Assembly (NCBI GenBank): GCA_002869685.1
Contig: PKUE01000161.1
Location: 56,711-120,710 of the forward strand
DNA: 64,000 nucleotides
Source: Desulfuromonas sp.
GTDB taxonomy: Bacteria > Desulfobacterota > Desulfuromonadia > Desulfuromonadales > Desulfuromonadaceae
Direction of reading: 5' to 3'
The notes beneath the pieces are model-generated. The model made no database searches. It was not told the DNA's origin and worked only from the letters and a program-made list of their open reading frames with translations. This document shows positions 19,076 through 27,925 of the stretch, piece by piece (position 1 is the stretch's first letter; every line of letters begins with the position of its first letter). A program made the translations under genes and the position numbers.

Positions 19076-20359
19076 TTAGCCAAAACGGTAGACAAGTTGG
19101 CCCTGGAAGAACAGTTCAATGGGGCCATCTTCCGAGACCTTGACGACCCGGCCATAGTGGGAAGCTGCGGCGGCCGCCGTGGTCCGGCCGCCGCCGGTAA
19201 CCAGATCGCCGGCCTTGGAGGTGTCAATGATAACACCGGTGTCAAGCAACTCCCCTTTACGGTTGATCACGGTCAGGCCGTCGGAAGATAAGATTCGCAT
19301 CAACTCGCCGGAACGTTTCAAAACACCGATGCGGGTGCCGCAGACGTGGCGGATCAGTGCACGGCTGAGGGGGTCACGCCCACCCACCGATCCTTTGCGT
19401 AACTCCTGCAGATCGGTTTTGCCGTCACTGATGAGAATGACGGTGCCGTGGCGCGATTTGGACAGGGCGTAGACCGACCAGATCAAAACATCAATGGCGC
19501 GTCTGTCGATGCAGCCGGAGAGAAACACGCGGAAAATATCCGGATCGTAAATGCCCCAGTCTCCCTTGCGCCACACCAGCAGTTTACCGCTGTCGAGGAC
19601 GACCTCGATTTCAGAAGCTTCATTGACATAGATGGCAAAGGCGCCGGAACCGGCGTGTTCCAACAGGGCAACGGTTTCCCGGTTGGCCAGCTGGTCAATG
19701 GAGTCGCGAGGTCCGGGGCTGCTGGTACGGATGGTCCCCTTGACATTCATGCGGATGTCAGAGATGTACAGCGCGCGCAGGCCATCGACAAAACGGTAAG
19801 AGAGCGGGTTGACGAAAAAATTGGCATTGATCCGTTTGCGGTCATCGCCGAGATCCAGCCAGCTGTAGCGGGTTTTTTTCAACAGCGGCAGTAACTCTTC
19901 AAGCTGGTTACGATAGACCAGAAAGCCGGTCGTTGCCGGGGCGCCCTCGTACCGTTGATAAGAGAGCTTTTTCAGCAGCTGGATAAGGTTTTGCGTGGTC
20001 CAGAACACACCTTTGCGGTCATCCCGGATATAGCGGGCGACGGCGATATCCATCAGCGATGTCAGCAGGGCCGTGCGGAAATGGGCGGCGTAGCCTTTGG
20101 CGGAAAAGCCCGAAAACAACCCCTCGAGGGCCGTCAGCATTTCGCGAATGAAGCTCTCTTCGGTGGCGGTGAACGCCAGGGAGCCGCGCCGGGCACGGAA
20201 CTGGTACGGGATGGCATCGATCTCGATACCGATCACCAGGTCGCGTTCATTGTCGCCATCCGACTGGTCGCACTCCTCCAGTTCATTGAAAGAGACTTTA
20301 GCTCCCCCAAGAAAAGAACAGACACTGTTGCGAATGGCGTTAAAGGCTGATTTCGGCAT
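19076..20359 (-). CDS. DAC (DisA_N-like) nucleotide cyclase domain protein with N-terminal sensor region
   Basis: A 427-residue soluble protein. The last 140 residues resemble the diadenylate cyclase fold: ALSKSRHGTVILISDG (about 298-313), then SSDGLTVINRKGELLDTGVI (358-377, where DGL takes the place of DGA), then GGGRTTAAAAAS (389-400, in the place of the G-T-RHRAA motif), then VVKVSEDGPIELFF. These spacings match DisA and CdaA. The first 280 residues are a separate region with no membrane helix, probably the sensor type found fused to DAC domains. The altered RHR motif means activity or product could differ from c-di-AMP. It lies 79 bases after dgt and before the SDR gene on the same strand. 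The assignment is from motif memory, not a search. Confidence 0.72.
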   Translation of the reverse strand: MPKSAFNAIRNSVCSFLGGAKVSFNELEECDQSDGDNERDLVIGIEIDAIPYQFRARRGSLAFTATEESFIREMLTALEGLFSGFSAKGYAAHFRTALLTSLMDIAVARYIRDDRKGVFWTTQNLIQLLKKLSYQRYEGAPATTGFLVYRNQLEELLPLLKKTRYSWLDLGDDRKRINANFFVNPLSYRFVDGLRALYISDIRMNVKGTIRTSSPGPRDSIDQLANRETVALLEHAGSGAFAIYVNEASEIEVVLDSGKLLVWRKGDWGIYDPDIFRVFLSGCIDRRAIDVLIWSVYALSKSRHGTVILISDGKTDLQELRKGSVGGRDPLSRALIRHVCGTRIGVLKRSGELMRILSSDGLTVINRKGELLDTGVIIDTSKAGDLVTGGGRTTAAAAASHYGRVVKVSEDGPIELFFQGQLVYRFG

Positions 20360-20438
20360 AGAAACAAGAGTGCCTTATCCCGTCTAAGCGTGCAACAAAA
20401 AAGGGCTTTTCCGGTTAATGTTTTTTATGGTTTACGTG

Positions 20439-21764
20439 TTAGGGCGTCAGGATTCCCTCAATCTCACCGGAGATCTGAATGGCGTAATTGTCGGTCAGGC
20501 CGGAAACAAAATCGAAAATCTGCCGTAACCACCAGGCGTAGTTTTCCTGCGCGTGTTTGTCGACGTAGCTGTGGTCCCAGGCCAGGTCGAAACAGCGCTG
20601 TGAGATGAAGTCGAGTTCGCCATAACTGCCCCGGTCGCACAGGGACTGAACCGAGAGGACAAAAGCCTTGATAATGCGTCCGATCATTTTGTACGAACCG
20701 ATTTCATAGCCGAGCTTGGCGCGATGAGAAAAGATAATGGTATAGAGTTCGCCGATCTGTTGGAACGCGCTGCGATACGGCGTGGAAAAATCCCGTTTGA
20801 GATCGTGTTCCCGCTCACCGCTGATAATGGCGGCGTAATCCTCTTCAAAGACCCGGCAGCTTTCATTGATCAGGGCGTTGATGGCCATACCGCGAGCCTG
20901 AGCGATCGACATCTCCTGATCTTCGGCGACTCCAGCGACGCGGAAAAACAGCTCCTTGATCGGTTGCTCGGGGAAAATCCGCATGGAGACCGCGTCCTCC
21001 ATGTCGAGCATGCGGTAACAGATATCATCGGCCGCCTCGGTGAGAAAGGAGAGCGGATGACGGGCGACCGAACCATCGGCGCGGACTAAACCCATCTGTC
21101 GGGACATGGTGTCGAAGAGCTCTTTTTCGCTGGCAAAGACGTTGAACTTCTTTTTCTCTTTGGCTCGGGGGTCATCACTGGTCCACGGGTATTTGACCAT
21201 GGCGCCGAGGGAAGCATAAGTCAACCGCATGTAGCCACACTGGGCATTGTCCACTCGGGCGGCCAGCCGAAATCCCTGAGCATTGCCTTCAAACAGCAGC
21301 AGATCACTACGGGTCGCTTCATCCACCCGGTTGTTAAACACCAGGTCCTCATGTTTAGCCACCCACTCGCGAATGGTGTTTTCCCCGGCGTGACCAAAGG
21401 GGGGATTGCCGATGTCGTGAACCAGGCAGCCAACCTGGACAATTTGGGAAATATCGTCGAACAGAGCGCGGTGTTCTGGATGCTTTCTGATCAGAAAGGC
21501 CTGGATTTTCTTACCCAGCGAGCGACCGACACTCCCCACTTCGATGGAGTGAATTAATCGGTTGTGGATGTGATCGTTGGGAGCCAGCGGGTGAACCTGG
21601 GTTTTCTTGGCCAGTCGGCGAAAAGGTTCGCTGAACACGGCGCGATCATAATCGGCCTCAAAAGCACTGCGTTCTTCTGCTGCCGATGTGGTTTGTCGCT
21701 CGGGCGATTGACCAACCCGCAGGGGGCAGAGCAATTGATTCCACTGAAGTGTTTGTTTCGCCAT
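20439..21764 (-). CDS. dgt: dGTP triphosphohydrolase (HD superfamily)
   Basis: A 441-residue enzyme that cleaves dGTP, and often other dNTPs, to the nucleoside and triphosphate. The N-terminal segment DYDRAVFSEPFRRLAKKTQV is the family's typical start. The HD metal site is built from HSIEVGSVGRS and CLVHDIGNPPFGHAGE, and a later histidine- and aspartate-containing block is FLTEAADDICYRMLDMEDA. The length and motifs fit the dGTPase subfamily that keeps the name dgt. It is the first gene of the minus-strand group dgt, DAC-like, SDR. Grouping a dNTPase with a cyclic-nucleotide-type protein suggests nucleotide-pool or DNA-damage signalling, which remains inference. Confidence 0.93.
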   Translation of the reverse strand: MAKQTLQWNQLLCPLRVGQSPERQTTSAAEERSAFEADYDRAVFSEPFRRLAKKTQVHPLAPNDHIHNRLIHSIEVGSVGRSLGKKIQAFLIRKHPEHRALFDDISQIVQVGCLVHDIGNPPFGHAGENTIREWVAKHEDLVFNNRVDEATRSDLLLFEGNAQGFRLAARVDNAQCGYMRLTYASLGAMVKYPWTSDDPRAKEKKKFNVFASEKELFDTMSRQMGLVRADGSVARHPLSFLTEAADDICYRMLDMEDAVSMRIFPEQPIKELFFRVAGVAEDQEMSIAQARGMAINALINESCRVFEEDYAAIISGEREHDLKRDFSTPYRSAFQQIGELYTIIFSHRAKLGYEIGSYKMIGRIIKAFVLSVQSLCDRGSYGELDFISQRCFDLAWDHSYVDKHAQENYAWWLRQIFDFVSGLTDNYAIQISGEIEGILTP

Positions 21765-21975
21765 CGTTCACCTGTTTGTCGGTAAGAGAGAGGATCTGTG
21801 GGATTTTTTCCTGTGCTGTCATCAGGTTCTCAGCATAGAGTTTTTTGTCTGGCCTTGTAAAGAAAACATGTTATCTCGGCAGATTGCAGCATTGGCAATA
21901 AAGTATATTAATGAGCTATTTGGTGGTTTTATAGAATTTTAAAATATTAGAAATGTGGTGCTAAAAAACACCTCT

Positions 21976-22018
21976 GTTAGTGTTTGTTAGGATTTGGTTA
22001 GGATTTGATTAGAAGGTG
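21976..22018 (+). repeat. 11-bp direct repeats upstream of the chemoreceptor gene
   Basis: GTTAGGATTTG occurs twice in tandem without a gap (21986-21996, 21997-22007). It is flanked by the related GTTAGTGTTT upstream and ATTAGAAGGTG downstream. The 11-bp phasing places the repeats on one face of the helix, as in sites of OmpR/PhoB-type regulators. The array ends 45 bases before the chemoreceptor start, so it may overlap the promoter or lie just downstream of it. Confidence 0.6.
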
Positions 22019-22062
22019 TGATCGCTTTTTTGTGTAGGGTGCAAAATCAAATGGAGGTCTGA

Positions 22063-24528
22063 ATGTTTTCTCAAATGAAGATTTCGACCAAGTTGATGCT
22101 TGGTTTTGGAACGATTGTTCTTTTCCTCGTCGTGCTTGGCGCGACAGGGATTTATCAGCTGCGTTCTGTGAATCGCGGTTATCGTGTTGACGTGATGACG
22201 GAGATGATGATTAAGGACTGTGCCCGCGAGATGGAAACCGACATTCTTCAAATTCGGCGCAGTGAGAAGGATTTTCTGGCGCGCCAGGATATGAAGTATG
22301 TTGAACGGGCTCAACGTTATCTGAGCGAGGCTCTAGACGATATTGGTGAACTAAAAGAGCTGGAAGACGATGAGCATCTGCAGGCCGAATTGGATAAAGT
22401 GGCCGGCCAAATTAATCGCTACGCTGTTCTTTTTGAACAAATCAGTCAACTGTCACAACAGCGCGGACTGGAGCCCAGTCAGGGATTGCAGGGAAGTTTT
22501 CGTCAGCAGGCGCATGACCTGTCGAGCATGATGGCGTCCTTCGATGTGGAAGAGGTGCAGTACTGGATGCTGATGCTGCGGCGGTACGAAAAAGATATGA
22601 ATATCAATGGCCGCAATATGGCAAAAAAACAACAGTATTACAGCAAGTTTAATCAGGCCATGACAAAATGTCTGGAGGGAATTGGTGACAGTACCCTTTC
22701 TGAAGAGGTGAAGCAGCAACTGACAACTCTGTTTCGGTCCTATCAGGACAGTGTGGCGAGCTGGAATGCCGGGAAAGGGGATTACCAGACCGTTCGCAGC
22801 CGGGCAGCGAAATCGGAAAGCCTTCTCGCTGACCACTATGTGAAGGATGGACGAGCTTTGCTGCTGACGCTACGCAAGGAAGAAAAAGATTATATGTTGC
22901 GTGGTGATGAAAAATATCTGGCGCGTCTGGATAAAGGGGTTGCACGCCTCGAGCATGAGCTGACGTCTGCAAACATTGATCGTGGCGCGCAGGAAAAGTC
23001 CCTTACACTGTTGAAAGATTATCAGGAAGGAATTCATCGGTTGGCGGGACTTGATAAGAACATCGCCGCTCTGATTGCCGAGATGAAAATTCAGGCCGAT
23101 GAGGTTCTGGAGTTTTCTGAAGAGTTAGCCGCCCTTACCGCGCAATCAGCAGACCGGATCAGTAGCGATATCTCGGCAAAATCAACTTCATCAATCAACT
23201 TGATGTGGACCATCGTCGGTGCCAGTGTCTTTTTGGCGTTGAGCTTTGCCTCTCTGATTGCTCGGGGAATTTCCCACCCGTTGCGCAGTGCCTTTGATGT
23301 GGTCGCTGAATATGGCAAGGGCAACACGTCCAACCGTCAGCTGAACATGGGCAAGGAGGTCAATTGTTCGGAGATCAATCGGTGCAGCAATTCAGAGTGC
23401 TCACAATATGGCAAAACCGGCCACTGCTGGGTAGATGTCGGCACTTTCGGGCCGGACGCCAGTTGCAGTAAGATTTTAGATGGCACCTATCAGAATTGTC
23501 AGGACTGTAAAGCGTATAGTGCCCGTACTGAAATGACCGAACTCGGTTCGGTGTTGGTGGGAATGGCCAACAGTTTGCAGAATCGCAGCGATCTGGCGCG
23601 GGCCATTGCCCGTGGCGATTTGACCCAGGATGTCCAGGTGGCTTCCAAGGATGATCAGTTGGGTATGGCGTTGAAAGAGATGCTCGAAGGGCTGCGCGAA
23701 ATGGTGGGTGGAATGCAGGTTGCGGGCGAGCAGATTGCCTCGGCGTCCACGCAAGTGGCGGATGCCAGTCAGGCCCTGTCGCAGGGAGCGACCGAGTCGG
23801 CCAGCTCGCTGGAACAGGTGACGGCCTCAATGAACGAAATGGCCAATCAGGTGAAAGATACCGCCGAGCATGCCAGTGCCGCCAACCAGCTTTCCGGTGA
23901 ATCAAAACTGGCCGCGGAAAAAGGCGATGAGCGGATGGGCGAGATGGTTCAAGCCATGAATGACATCAACAAGGCGGGACAGGATATCTCGCGGATTATT
24001 AAAGTTATCGATGAGATCGCGTTCCAGACCAATCTGCTGGCCTTGAATGCTGCGGTAGAGGCAGCCCGTGCCGGTCAGCACGGAAAAGGGTTTGCTGTTG
24101 TGGCTGAAGAGGTGCGCAACCTGGCTGCGCGCAGTGCCAAAGCGGCTGAGGAAACGGCAGAATTGATCGAGAGTTCTGTCGCCTTAACGGGGCGTGGGGC
24201 CGTCATTGCCGAACAGACCGCCGAAGCCTTACAGGAAATTATGGCGGGCAACAGTAAAATAGCTGACTTGCTCAAGGATATGGCCATAGCCTCCAATGAA
24301 CAGGCTCAGGGGATCAGTCAGGTCACCATCGGATTGACGCAGATTGATCAGGTGACGCAACAGAATACCGCCAGTGCCGAGGAGAGTGCGGCAGCGGCAG
24401 AACAGTTGTCCAGCCAGGCTATGCAGCTACGTGAAATGTTGAAGAAGTTCAAAGTTGCAGAAGGCGCGAATGTCAGTGCTCCAGTCCGGGGTGAAGTGAG
24501 AGCGGAAACCTTTCTGACCTACGAGTGA
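22063..24528 (+). CDS. Methyl-accepting chemotaxis protein with HBM sensor and Cys-rich insert
   Basis: An 821-residue chemoreceptor. A first membrane helix (about 9-30) is followed by a periplasmic helical-bimodular (HBM) sensor (about 35-375) that repeats the phrase [12 protein letters not shown] / [12 protein letters not shown]. The second membrane helix is at about 380-400. Next is a HAMP-like linker interrupted by a cysteine-rich insert with seven cysteines (435, 441, 446, 455, 468, 479, 482). Its pattern, including HCW and NCQDC, resembles the two-CW domain of deltaproteobacterial sensors. The signalling hairpin has [20 protein letters not shown] (about 651-670). There is no C-terminal CheR-binding pentapeptide of the NWETF type. 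AATGGAGG precedes the ATG. No che gene is nearby, so it is an orphan receptor. Confidence 0.95.
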   Translation: MFSQMKISTKLMLGFGTIVLFLVVLGATGIYQLRSVNRGYRVDVMTEMMIKDCAREMETDILQIRRSEKDFLARQDMKYVERAQRYLSEALDDIGELKELEDDEHLQAELDKVAGQINRYAVLFEQISQLSQQRGLEPSQGLQGSFRQQAHDLSSMMASFDVEEVQYWMLMLRRYEKDMNINGRNMAKKQQYYSKFNQAMTKCLEGIGDSTLSEEVKQQLTTLFRSYQDSVASWNAGKGDYQTVRSRAAKSESLLADHYVKDGRALLLTLRKEEKDYMLRGDEKYLARLDKGVARLEHELTSANIDRGAQEKSLTLLKDYQEGIHRLAGLDKNIAALIAEMKIQADEVLEFSEELAALTAQSADRISSDISAKSTSSINLMWTIVGASVFLALSFASLIARGISHPLRSAFDVVAEYGKGNTSNRQLNMGKEVNCSEINRCSNSECSQYGKTGHCWVDVGTFGPDASCSKILDGTYQNCQDCKAYSARTEMTELGSVLVGMANSLQNRSDLARAIARGDLTQDVQVASKDDQLGMALKEMLEGLREMVGGMQVAGEQIASASTQVADASQALSQGATESASSLEQVTASMNEMANQVKDTAEHASAANQLSGESKLAAEKGDERMGEMVQAMNDINKAGQDISRIIKVIDEIAFQTNLLALNAAVEAARAGQHGKGFAVVAEEVRNLAARSAKAAEETAELIESSVALTGRGAVIAEQTAEALQEIMAGNSKIADLLKDMAIASNEQAQGISQVTIGLTQIDQVTQQNTASAEESAAAAEQLSSQAMQLREMLKKFKVAEGANVSAPVRGEVRAETFLTYE

Positions 24529-24549
24529 TCTCCCCGCCTTAACATCTTT

Positions 24550-24577
24550 GGCCCGCTGGCGTAAAAGGCAGCGGGCC
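24550..24577. terminator. Bidirectional hairpin between convergent genes
   Basis: A perfect 9-bp GC-rich stem (GGCCCGCTG at 24550-24558, CAGCGGGCC at 24569-24577) lies between the chemoreceptor stop and the stop of the minus-strand gene. The T-rich tail on the plus strand (GTTTCATTT) is interrupted, so strength is uncertain. Confidence 0.65.
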
Positions 24578-24580
24578 GTT

Positions 24581-25375
24581 TCATTTCATGCCTGATCCAT
24601 GTTGGACGAGCCAGGAAAAGGCGTCGTCAAGACGGCTCACCACGAAGGTGCGATTGGTCGATGTGATGGCGTCCCCTTGTGCCCATAGGGCGTGCCAGCG
24701 ATCGCTTTGCTCTTCGTCGATGACAAAAACGGACCAGCCGTTGCCGATCTGTTCTTCATGCATGTGGTGGAAATGGCGAATCTGTGCCACATCGTTTGGG
24801 CTGGTGGCGGAAAAATCGAGGTGACGATGATCAAAAATCACATGATGACCCTTATGCCACTGAGGATGCGAGAGCAGGGCATTCCCAGCGTCACACATGC
24901 CGGCGCCGGTTAATGGGCCAGAGCAGGTTACAACGAAGCACGCCGGGGTGGCTTGCCACTGGAGGGAGAAGCTGAAAGGGGGCGGGGTGACGGGAGGTTG
25001 CGGCACCATCCAGCCGAACAGCAGAAATTCTGCAATTGTTCGGACTTTTTGCCAGAGCGTCAGAGGGAAGGCGTTTGCCGCGTCGCGCACCGGATACTGG
25101 CGCTGCAGAAAGTCGGTGAGCACGTGTTGGGCCCGCTGGAATTCTGAGGCGGGGACGAAAACCGTTTTGCGGTTGAAGTGAGCGATCTGCGGGCCGATAT
25201 AGAGGGAACCGAAATGATCGTTGCTGGTCTGGCTGGGGATCTCTTCGGCGGCGAGACGACTGACCAGAATCATCAGTTCCACATCACTCTCAGGGGAGTA
25301 AAGCGGTTGGAACGGGTCATGGTCGGTGGCGTCATGATCGTGATTATTGATCATGGCAGCGGGCCAGTTCACCAT
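24581..25375 (-). CDS. Fusion of a DUF2007-like and a SpoIIAA/STAS-like domain
   Basis: A 264-residue soluble protein. Residues about 30-95 (VELMILVSRLAAEEIPSQ, then GSLYIGPQIAHF, then VFVPASEFQRAQHVLTDF) resemble the small DUF2007-type putative signal-transducing fold. Residues about 130-260 (FSLQWQATPACFVVTCSGPLTG, then HHVIFDHRHLDFSATSPNDV, then VFVIDEEQSDRWHALW) resemble SpoIIAA-like/STAS-related proteins. The fusion is my reading, not a search result. The gene begins inside the 3' end of tag. ATG at 25375 or 25354 are both possible and neither has a clear Shine-Dalgarno sequence, so translation is probably coupled to tag. Confidence 0.7.
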   Translation of the reverse strand: MVNWPAAMINNHDHDATDHDPFQPLYSPESDVELMILVSRLAAEEIPSQTSNDHFGSLYIGPQIAHFNRKTVFVPASEFQRAQHVLTDFLQRQYPVRDAANAFPLTLWQKVRTIAEFLLFGWMVPQPPVTPPPFSFSLQWQATPACFVVTCSGPLTGAGMCDAGNALLSHPQWHKGHHVIFDHRHLDFSATSPNDVAQIRHFHHMHEEQIGNGWSVFVIDEEQSDRWHALWAQGDAITSTNRTFVVSRLDDAFSWLVQHGSGMK

Positions 25376-25943
25376 GGCGCGGGCAGCTGATCAGATGGTC
25401 GTTGACCATGCCGACTGATTGCATCAGCGCATAGCAGATGGTTGGTCCGACAAAGTTAAATCCACGTTTCTTCAATGCACGGCTCATCGCGCGGGATTGT
25501 TCGGTCTGAGCGGGGACATCTGCCAGATTTTGCCAGTGATTGACAATGGGGTGGTGATCGACAAACTGCCACAGAAAGGAGTCAAAGCTGCCCGTTTCGT
25601 CAAGAATGTCGACAATTCCGCGGGCATTTTTAATTGTCGATTCGATCTTCAGGCGGTTGCGGACAATGCCGCTATCGGCCATCAACCGGGCAATATCGTG
25701 TTCGTCATAACCCGCCACAGTTGCAATATCAAACTGATCAAAAGCCTGCCGGTAATTAGCGCGCTTTTTCAGAATGGTCAGCCAGCTCAGTCCGGCCTGG
25801 GCGCCTTCCAGTGTGAGCATTTCAAACAGCGCCTGATCGCCATGCAGCGGAACACCCCACTGGGTGTCGTGATAATGGATATAGTCAGCATCCCCCAGAC
25901 ACCAGGAACAGCGAGATTGTTCTGACGATTCGGGTATGGGCAT
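25344..25943 (-). CDS. tag: DNA-3-methyladenine glycosylase I
   Basis: A 199-residue base-excision repair enzyme that removes 3-methyladenine from alkylated DNA. The N-terminus has the zinc-binding CSWC, followed by YHDTQWGVPLHGD and LTLEGAQAGLSWLTILKKR. The catalytic glutamate is in the EGAQAGLSW block. The helix-hairpin-helix core follows, and FNFVGPTICYALMQSVGMVNDH closes the zinc site with a histidine and C-terminal Cys/His residues. The length is normal. It lies 20 bases after the DUF3024 gene and overlaps the next downstream gene by 32 bases, so three minus-strand genes form one unit. Confidence 0.95.
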   Translation of the reverse strand: MPIPESSEQSRCSWCLGDADYIHYHDTQWGVPLHGDQALFEMLTLEGAQAGLSWLTILKKRANYRQAFDQFDIATVAGYDEHDIARLMADSGIVRNRLKIESTIKNARGIVDILDETGSFDSFLWQFVDHHPIVNHWQNLADVPAQTEQSRAMSRALKKRGFNFVGPTICYALMQSVGMVNDHLISCPRHGELARCHDQ

Positions 25944-25963
25944 GGTGATCTCCTGAGTGGCGG

Positions 25964-26308
25964 TTAGCCGAAAAAAACACTGAACGCGTCATCCTGCACT
26001 TCTTTGACCAGTGCATCGAGGACACGATCGCGGTGATGGGTTTCGTAGGGGACCCATTGCAGATTGGCGCGCTGCCAGTACAACGACCACACCCGCACGT
26101 CGGAGTGATAGCGAAAGCGGGCCAGAGCCGTTTCCGTAAAAATGTTCGGGTCTTTCCAGTGAGGACGAATCTCCACGATAACAATATCATTGCCGGTGAC
26201 CTGATAATCGTAGCGCAATTTGTCGTTCAGAGCTTGCGGGCTTTTCTGCCGGCACAATCCACCAACGACTTTGTCGATCCGTTTTAGTTCAAATTCCGAA
26301 AACCCCAT
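25964..26308 (-). CDS. DUF3024 domain protein
   Basis: A protein of about 114 residues that matches the DUF3024 pattern: FELKRIDKVVGGLC at the start, then LRYDYQVTGNDIVIVEIRPHW, ARFRYHSDVRVWSLYWQRANLQWVPYE, and a helical end. The frame is open to 26362, but AAAGGGA precedes the ATG at 26308 and homology begins with GFSEFEL, so I start there. The fold would be a small alpha/beta domain without signal or membrane segments. It is the first gene of the unit with tag. The biochemical role is unknown. Confidence 0.82.
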   Translation of the reverse strand: MGFSEFELKRIDKVVGGLCRQKSPQALNDKLRYDYQVTGNDIVIVEIRPHWKDPNIFTETALARFRYHSDVRVWSLYWQRANLQWVPYETHHRDRVLDALVKEVQDDAFSVFFG

Positions 26309-26452
26309 AACATCCCTTTGGGTGGTGTGGCGGTTATTTCCCGCCAGCGCTGATTCAGACATTATAATGAACCCCTTTTTTACTGTATTCTTGCTATGGT
26401 CGTCAATGTCCTGTCAAACAGGACTGATAAATAAACGATGAGGAACGGCCCG

Positions 26453-27925
26453 ATGACGATACGATTGGACAATATTGGCGTACGGATAAAAAAGAGCTGG
26501 TGCCTGCGCGGTGTGACCTGGGATCTTGAGCCGGGTCAACAATGGGCCGTGGTTGGTGGCAACGGTTCTGGCAAAAGTGCTTTGGGGCAACTGTTGTGCG
26601 GGACGTTGCTCGCCGCTGAAGGGACGCACCGGCTGGTGTCACCGGCGGCGCTGGTCAGTTTTGAAGCACTGGGTGATGTGTTGCAGCACGAACGGGACCA
26701 GGACGATTCCGATTTTCTCGACCGGATCGACCATGGCACGCCGGTTCTTCAATTTGTTGGGCCAGACGATGCCGCCGATCGGGACTTTCTTGGCTGGGTC
26801 ACCCGGCTGGGATGCCATGATCTGCTTGAACGCGGCCTGCGGTTTTTATCCACCGGAGAGATGCGCAAGGTGATGATTTTGCGTGCCCTGGTTTCCCGGC
26901 CTCGTCTGCTGGTGCTTGATGAGCCGTTTGACGGACTTGATGTTGAGGCACGCGGGGCGTTACGCCAAGTGGTGGCGGCAATTATGGCGCAAGGGGTTCA
27001 GGTCGTTTTGTTGCTCAACCGTTTCAGCGATCTGTTACCAGAAGTCACTCATCTGGCGTATCTTCATGCCGGGGAACTGGTGGCTCAGGGCACCCGCGAG
27101 ATGATGGTTGGTCACGAGGCGCTGCAACGTCTCCATGCGTTTCACGCCGAGGATTCTCCCAGCCTGCCAGATCGTCCGGTGGTGCAACCACCATTAGCGA
27201 TTGCTGCTGATGCGCCGCTGATCGCCATGAAGGATGTCAATGTGCGCTATGGTGAAAAAATGATTCTTAATGGCTTTAATTGGCGGGTCGCCCAAGGGGA
27301 ACACTGGAAGATTTCCGGTCCCAATGGCGCGGGGAAATCAACCTTACTCAGTTTGATTACTGGTGATAATCCTCAGGCGTATGCCAATAATATCAGTCTG
27401 TTCGGTTACAAGAAAGGCAGCGGTGAGAGTGTCTGGCAAATTAAACAGCATCTGGGGGTGGTGTCGGCCTTGTTTCATCAGGAATACCGGGTGCGGGTGA
27501 CCGCTAAAGTCGCGGTGATTTCCGGACTGTTCGATTCGGTTGGCGTGTACCGTTCCTATACGCCACAACAGGAGCAGGTTGCGTTGCAGTGGCTACGTCT
27601 GTTGAAGATGGAGGCGGTGGCGGAACGTCCGTTTTCTCGGTTGTCCTATGGCGAGCAGCGGCTGGTGCTGTTGGCGCGGGCATTGATCAAACAACCCCGT
27701 GTGCTGATTCTCGATGAGCCTTGTCAGGGGTTGGACAGTTTACATCGCCAGATGGTGCTGGCGTTAATTGATTATCTTGGACGGCAGGGCCACTGCCAGA
27801 TCCTTTATGTGACTCATCATGCGGAAGATCGCATCCCTTGCATTCAGCATCATCTCCAGCTGGTTGCTGCTGATGGGGGCGGTTTTACCGCCTGCATTGA
27901 TGGTGTGGTTGAACGGGGTGTCTGA
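26453..27925 (+). CDS. Tandem ABC ATPase, ModF/PhrA-like
   Basis: A 490-residue protein with two ABC ATPase domains and no membrane segments. Domain 1 has Walker A GGNGSGKSA (about 36-44), signature LSTGE and Walker B LLVLDEPFDGLD. Domain 2 has GPNGAGKST (about 287-295), LSYGEQ and VLILDEPCQGLD. The arrangement and the linker resemble ModF (PhrA), a double ATPase linked in Enterobacteria to the molybdate region or of unknown function. It is not of the ABC-F type, because the typical linker is absent. The start is at 26453 (GAGGAA upstream); an ATG five codons earlier is weaker. No permease is nearby. The stop abuts the stop of the convergent GGDEF-EAL gene. Confidence 0.85.
   Translation: MTIRLDNIGVRIKKSWCLRGVTWDLEPGQQWAVVGGNGSGKSALGQLLCGTLLAAEGTHRLVSPAALVSFEALGDVLQHERDQDDSDFLDRIDHGTPVLQFVGPDDAADRDFLGWVTRLGCHDLLERGLRFLSTGEMRKVMILRALVSRPRLLVLDEPFDGLDVEARGALRQVVAAIMAQGVQVVLLLNRFSDLLPEVTHLAYLHAGELVAQGTREMMVGHEALQRLHAFHAEDSPSLPDRPVVQPPLAIAADAPLIAMKDVNVRYGEKMILNGFNWRVAQGEHWKISGPNGAGKSTLLSLITGDNPQAYANNISLFGYKKGSGESVWQIKQHLGVVSALFHQEYRVRVTAKVAVISGLFDSVGVYRSYTPQQEQVALQWLRLLKMEAVAERPFSRLSYGEQRLVLLARALIKQPRVLILDEPCQGLDSLHRQMVLALIDYLGRQGHCQILYVTHHAEDRIPCIQHHLQLVAADGGGFTACIDGVVERGV

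Noticed and set aside
20724-21089. Plus-strand open frames inside dgt
   Set aside because: They lie wholly within a conserved dGTPase gene on the minus strand.
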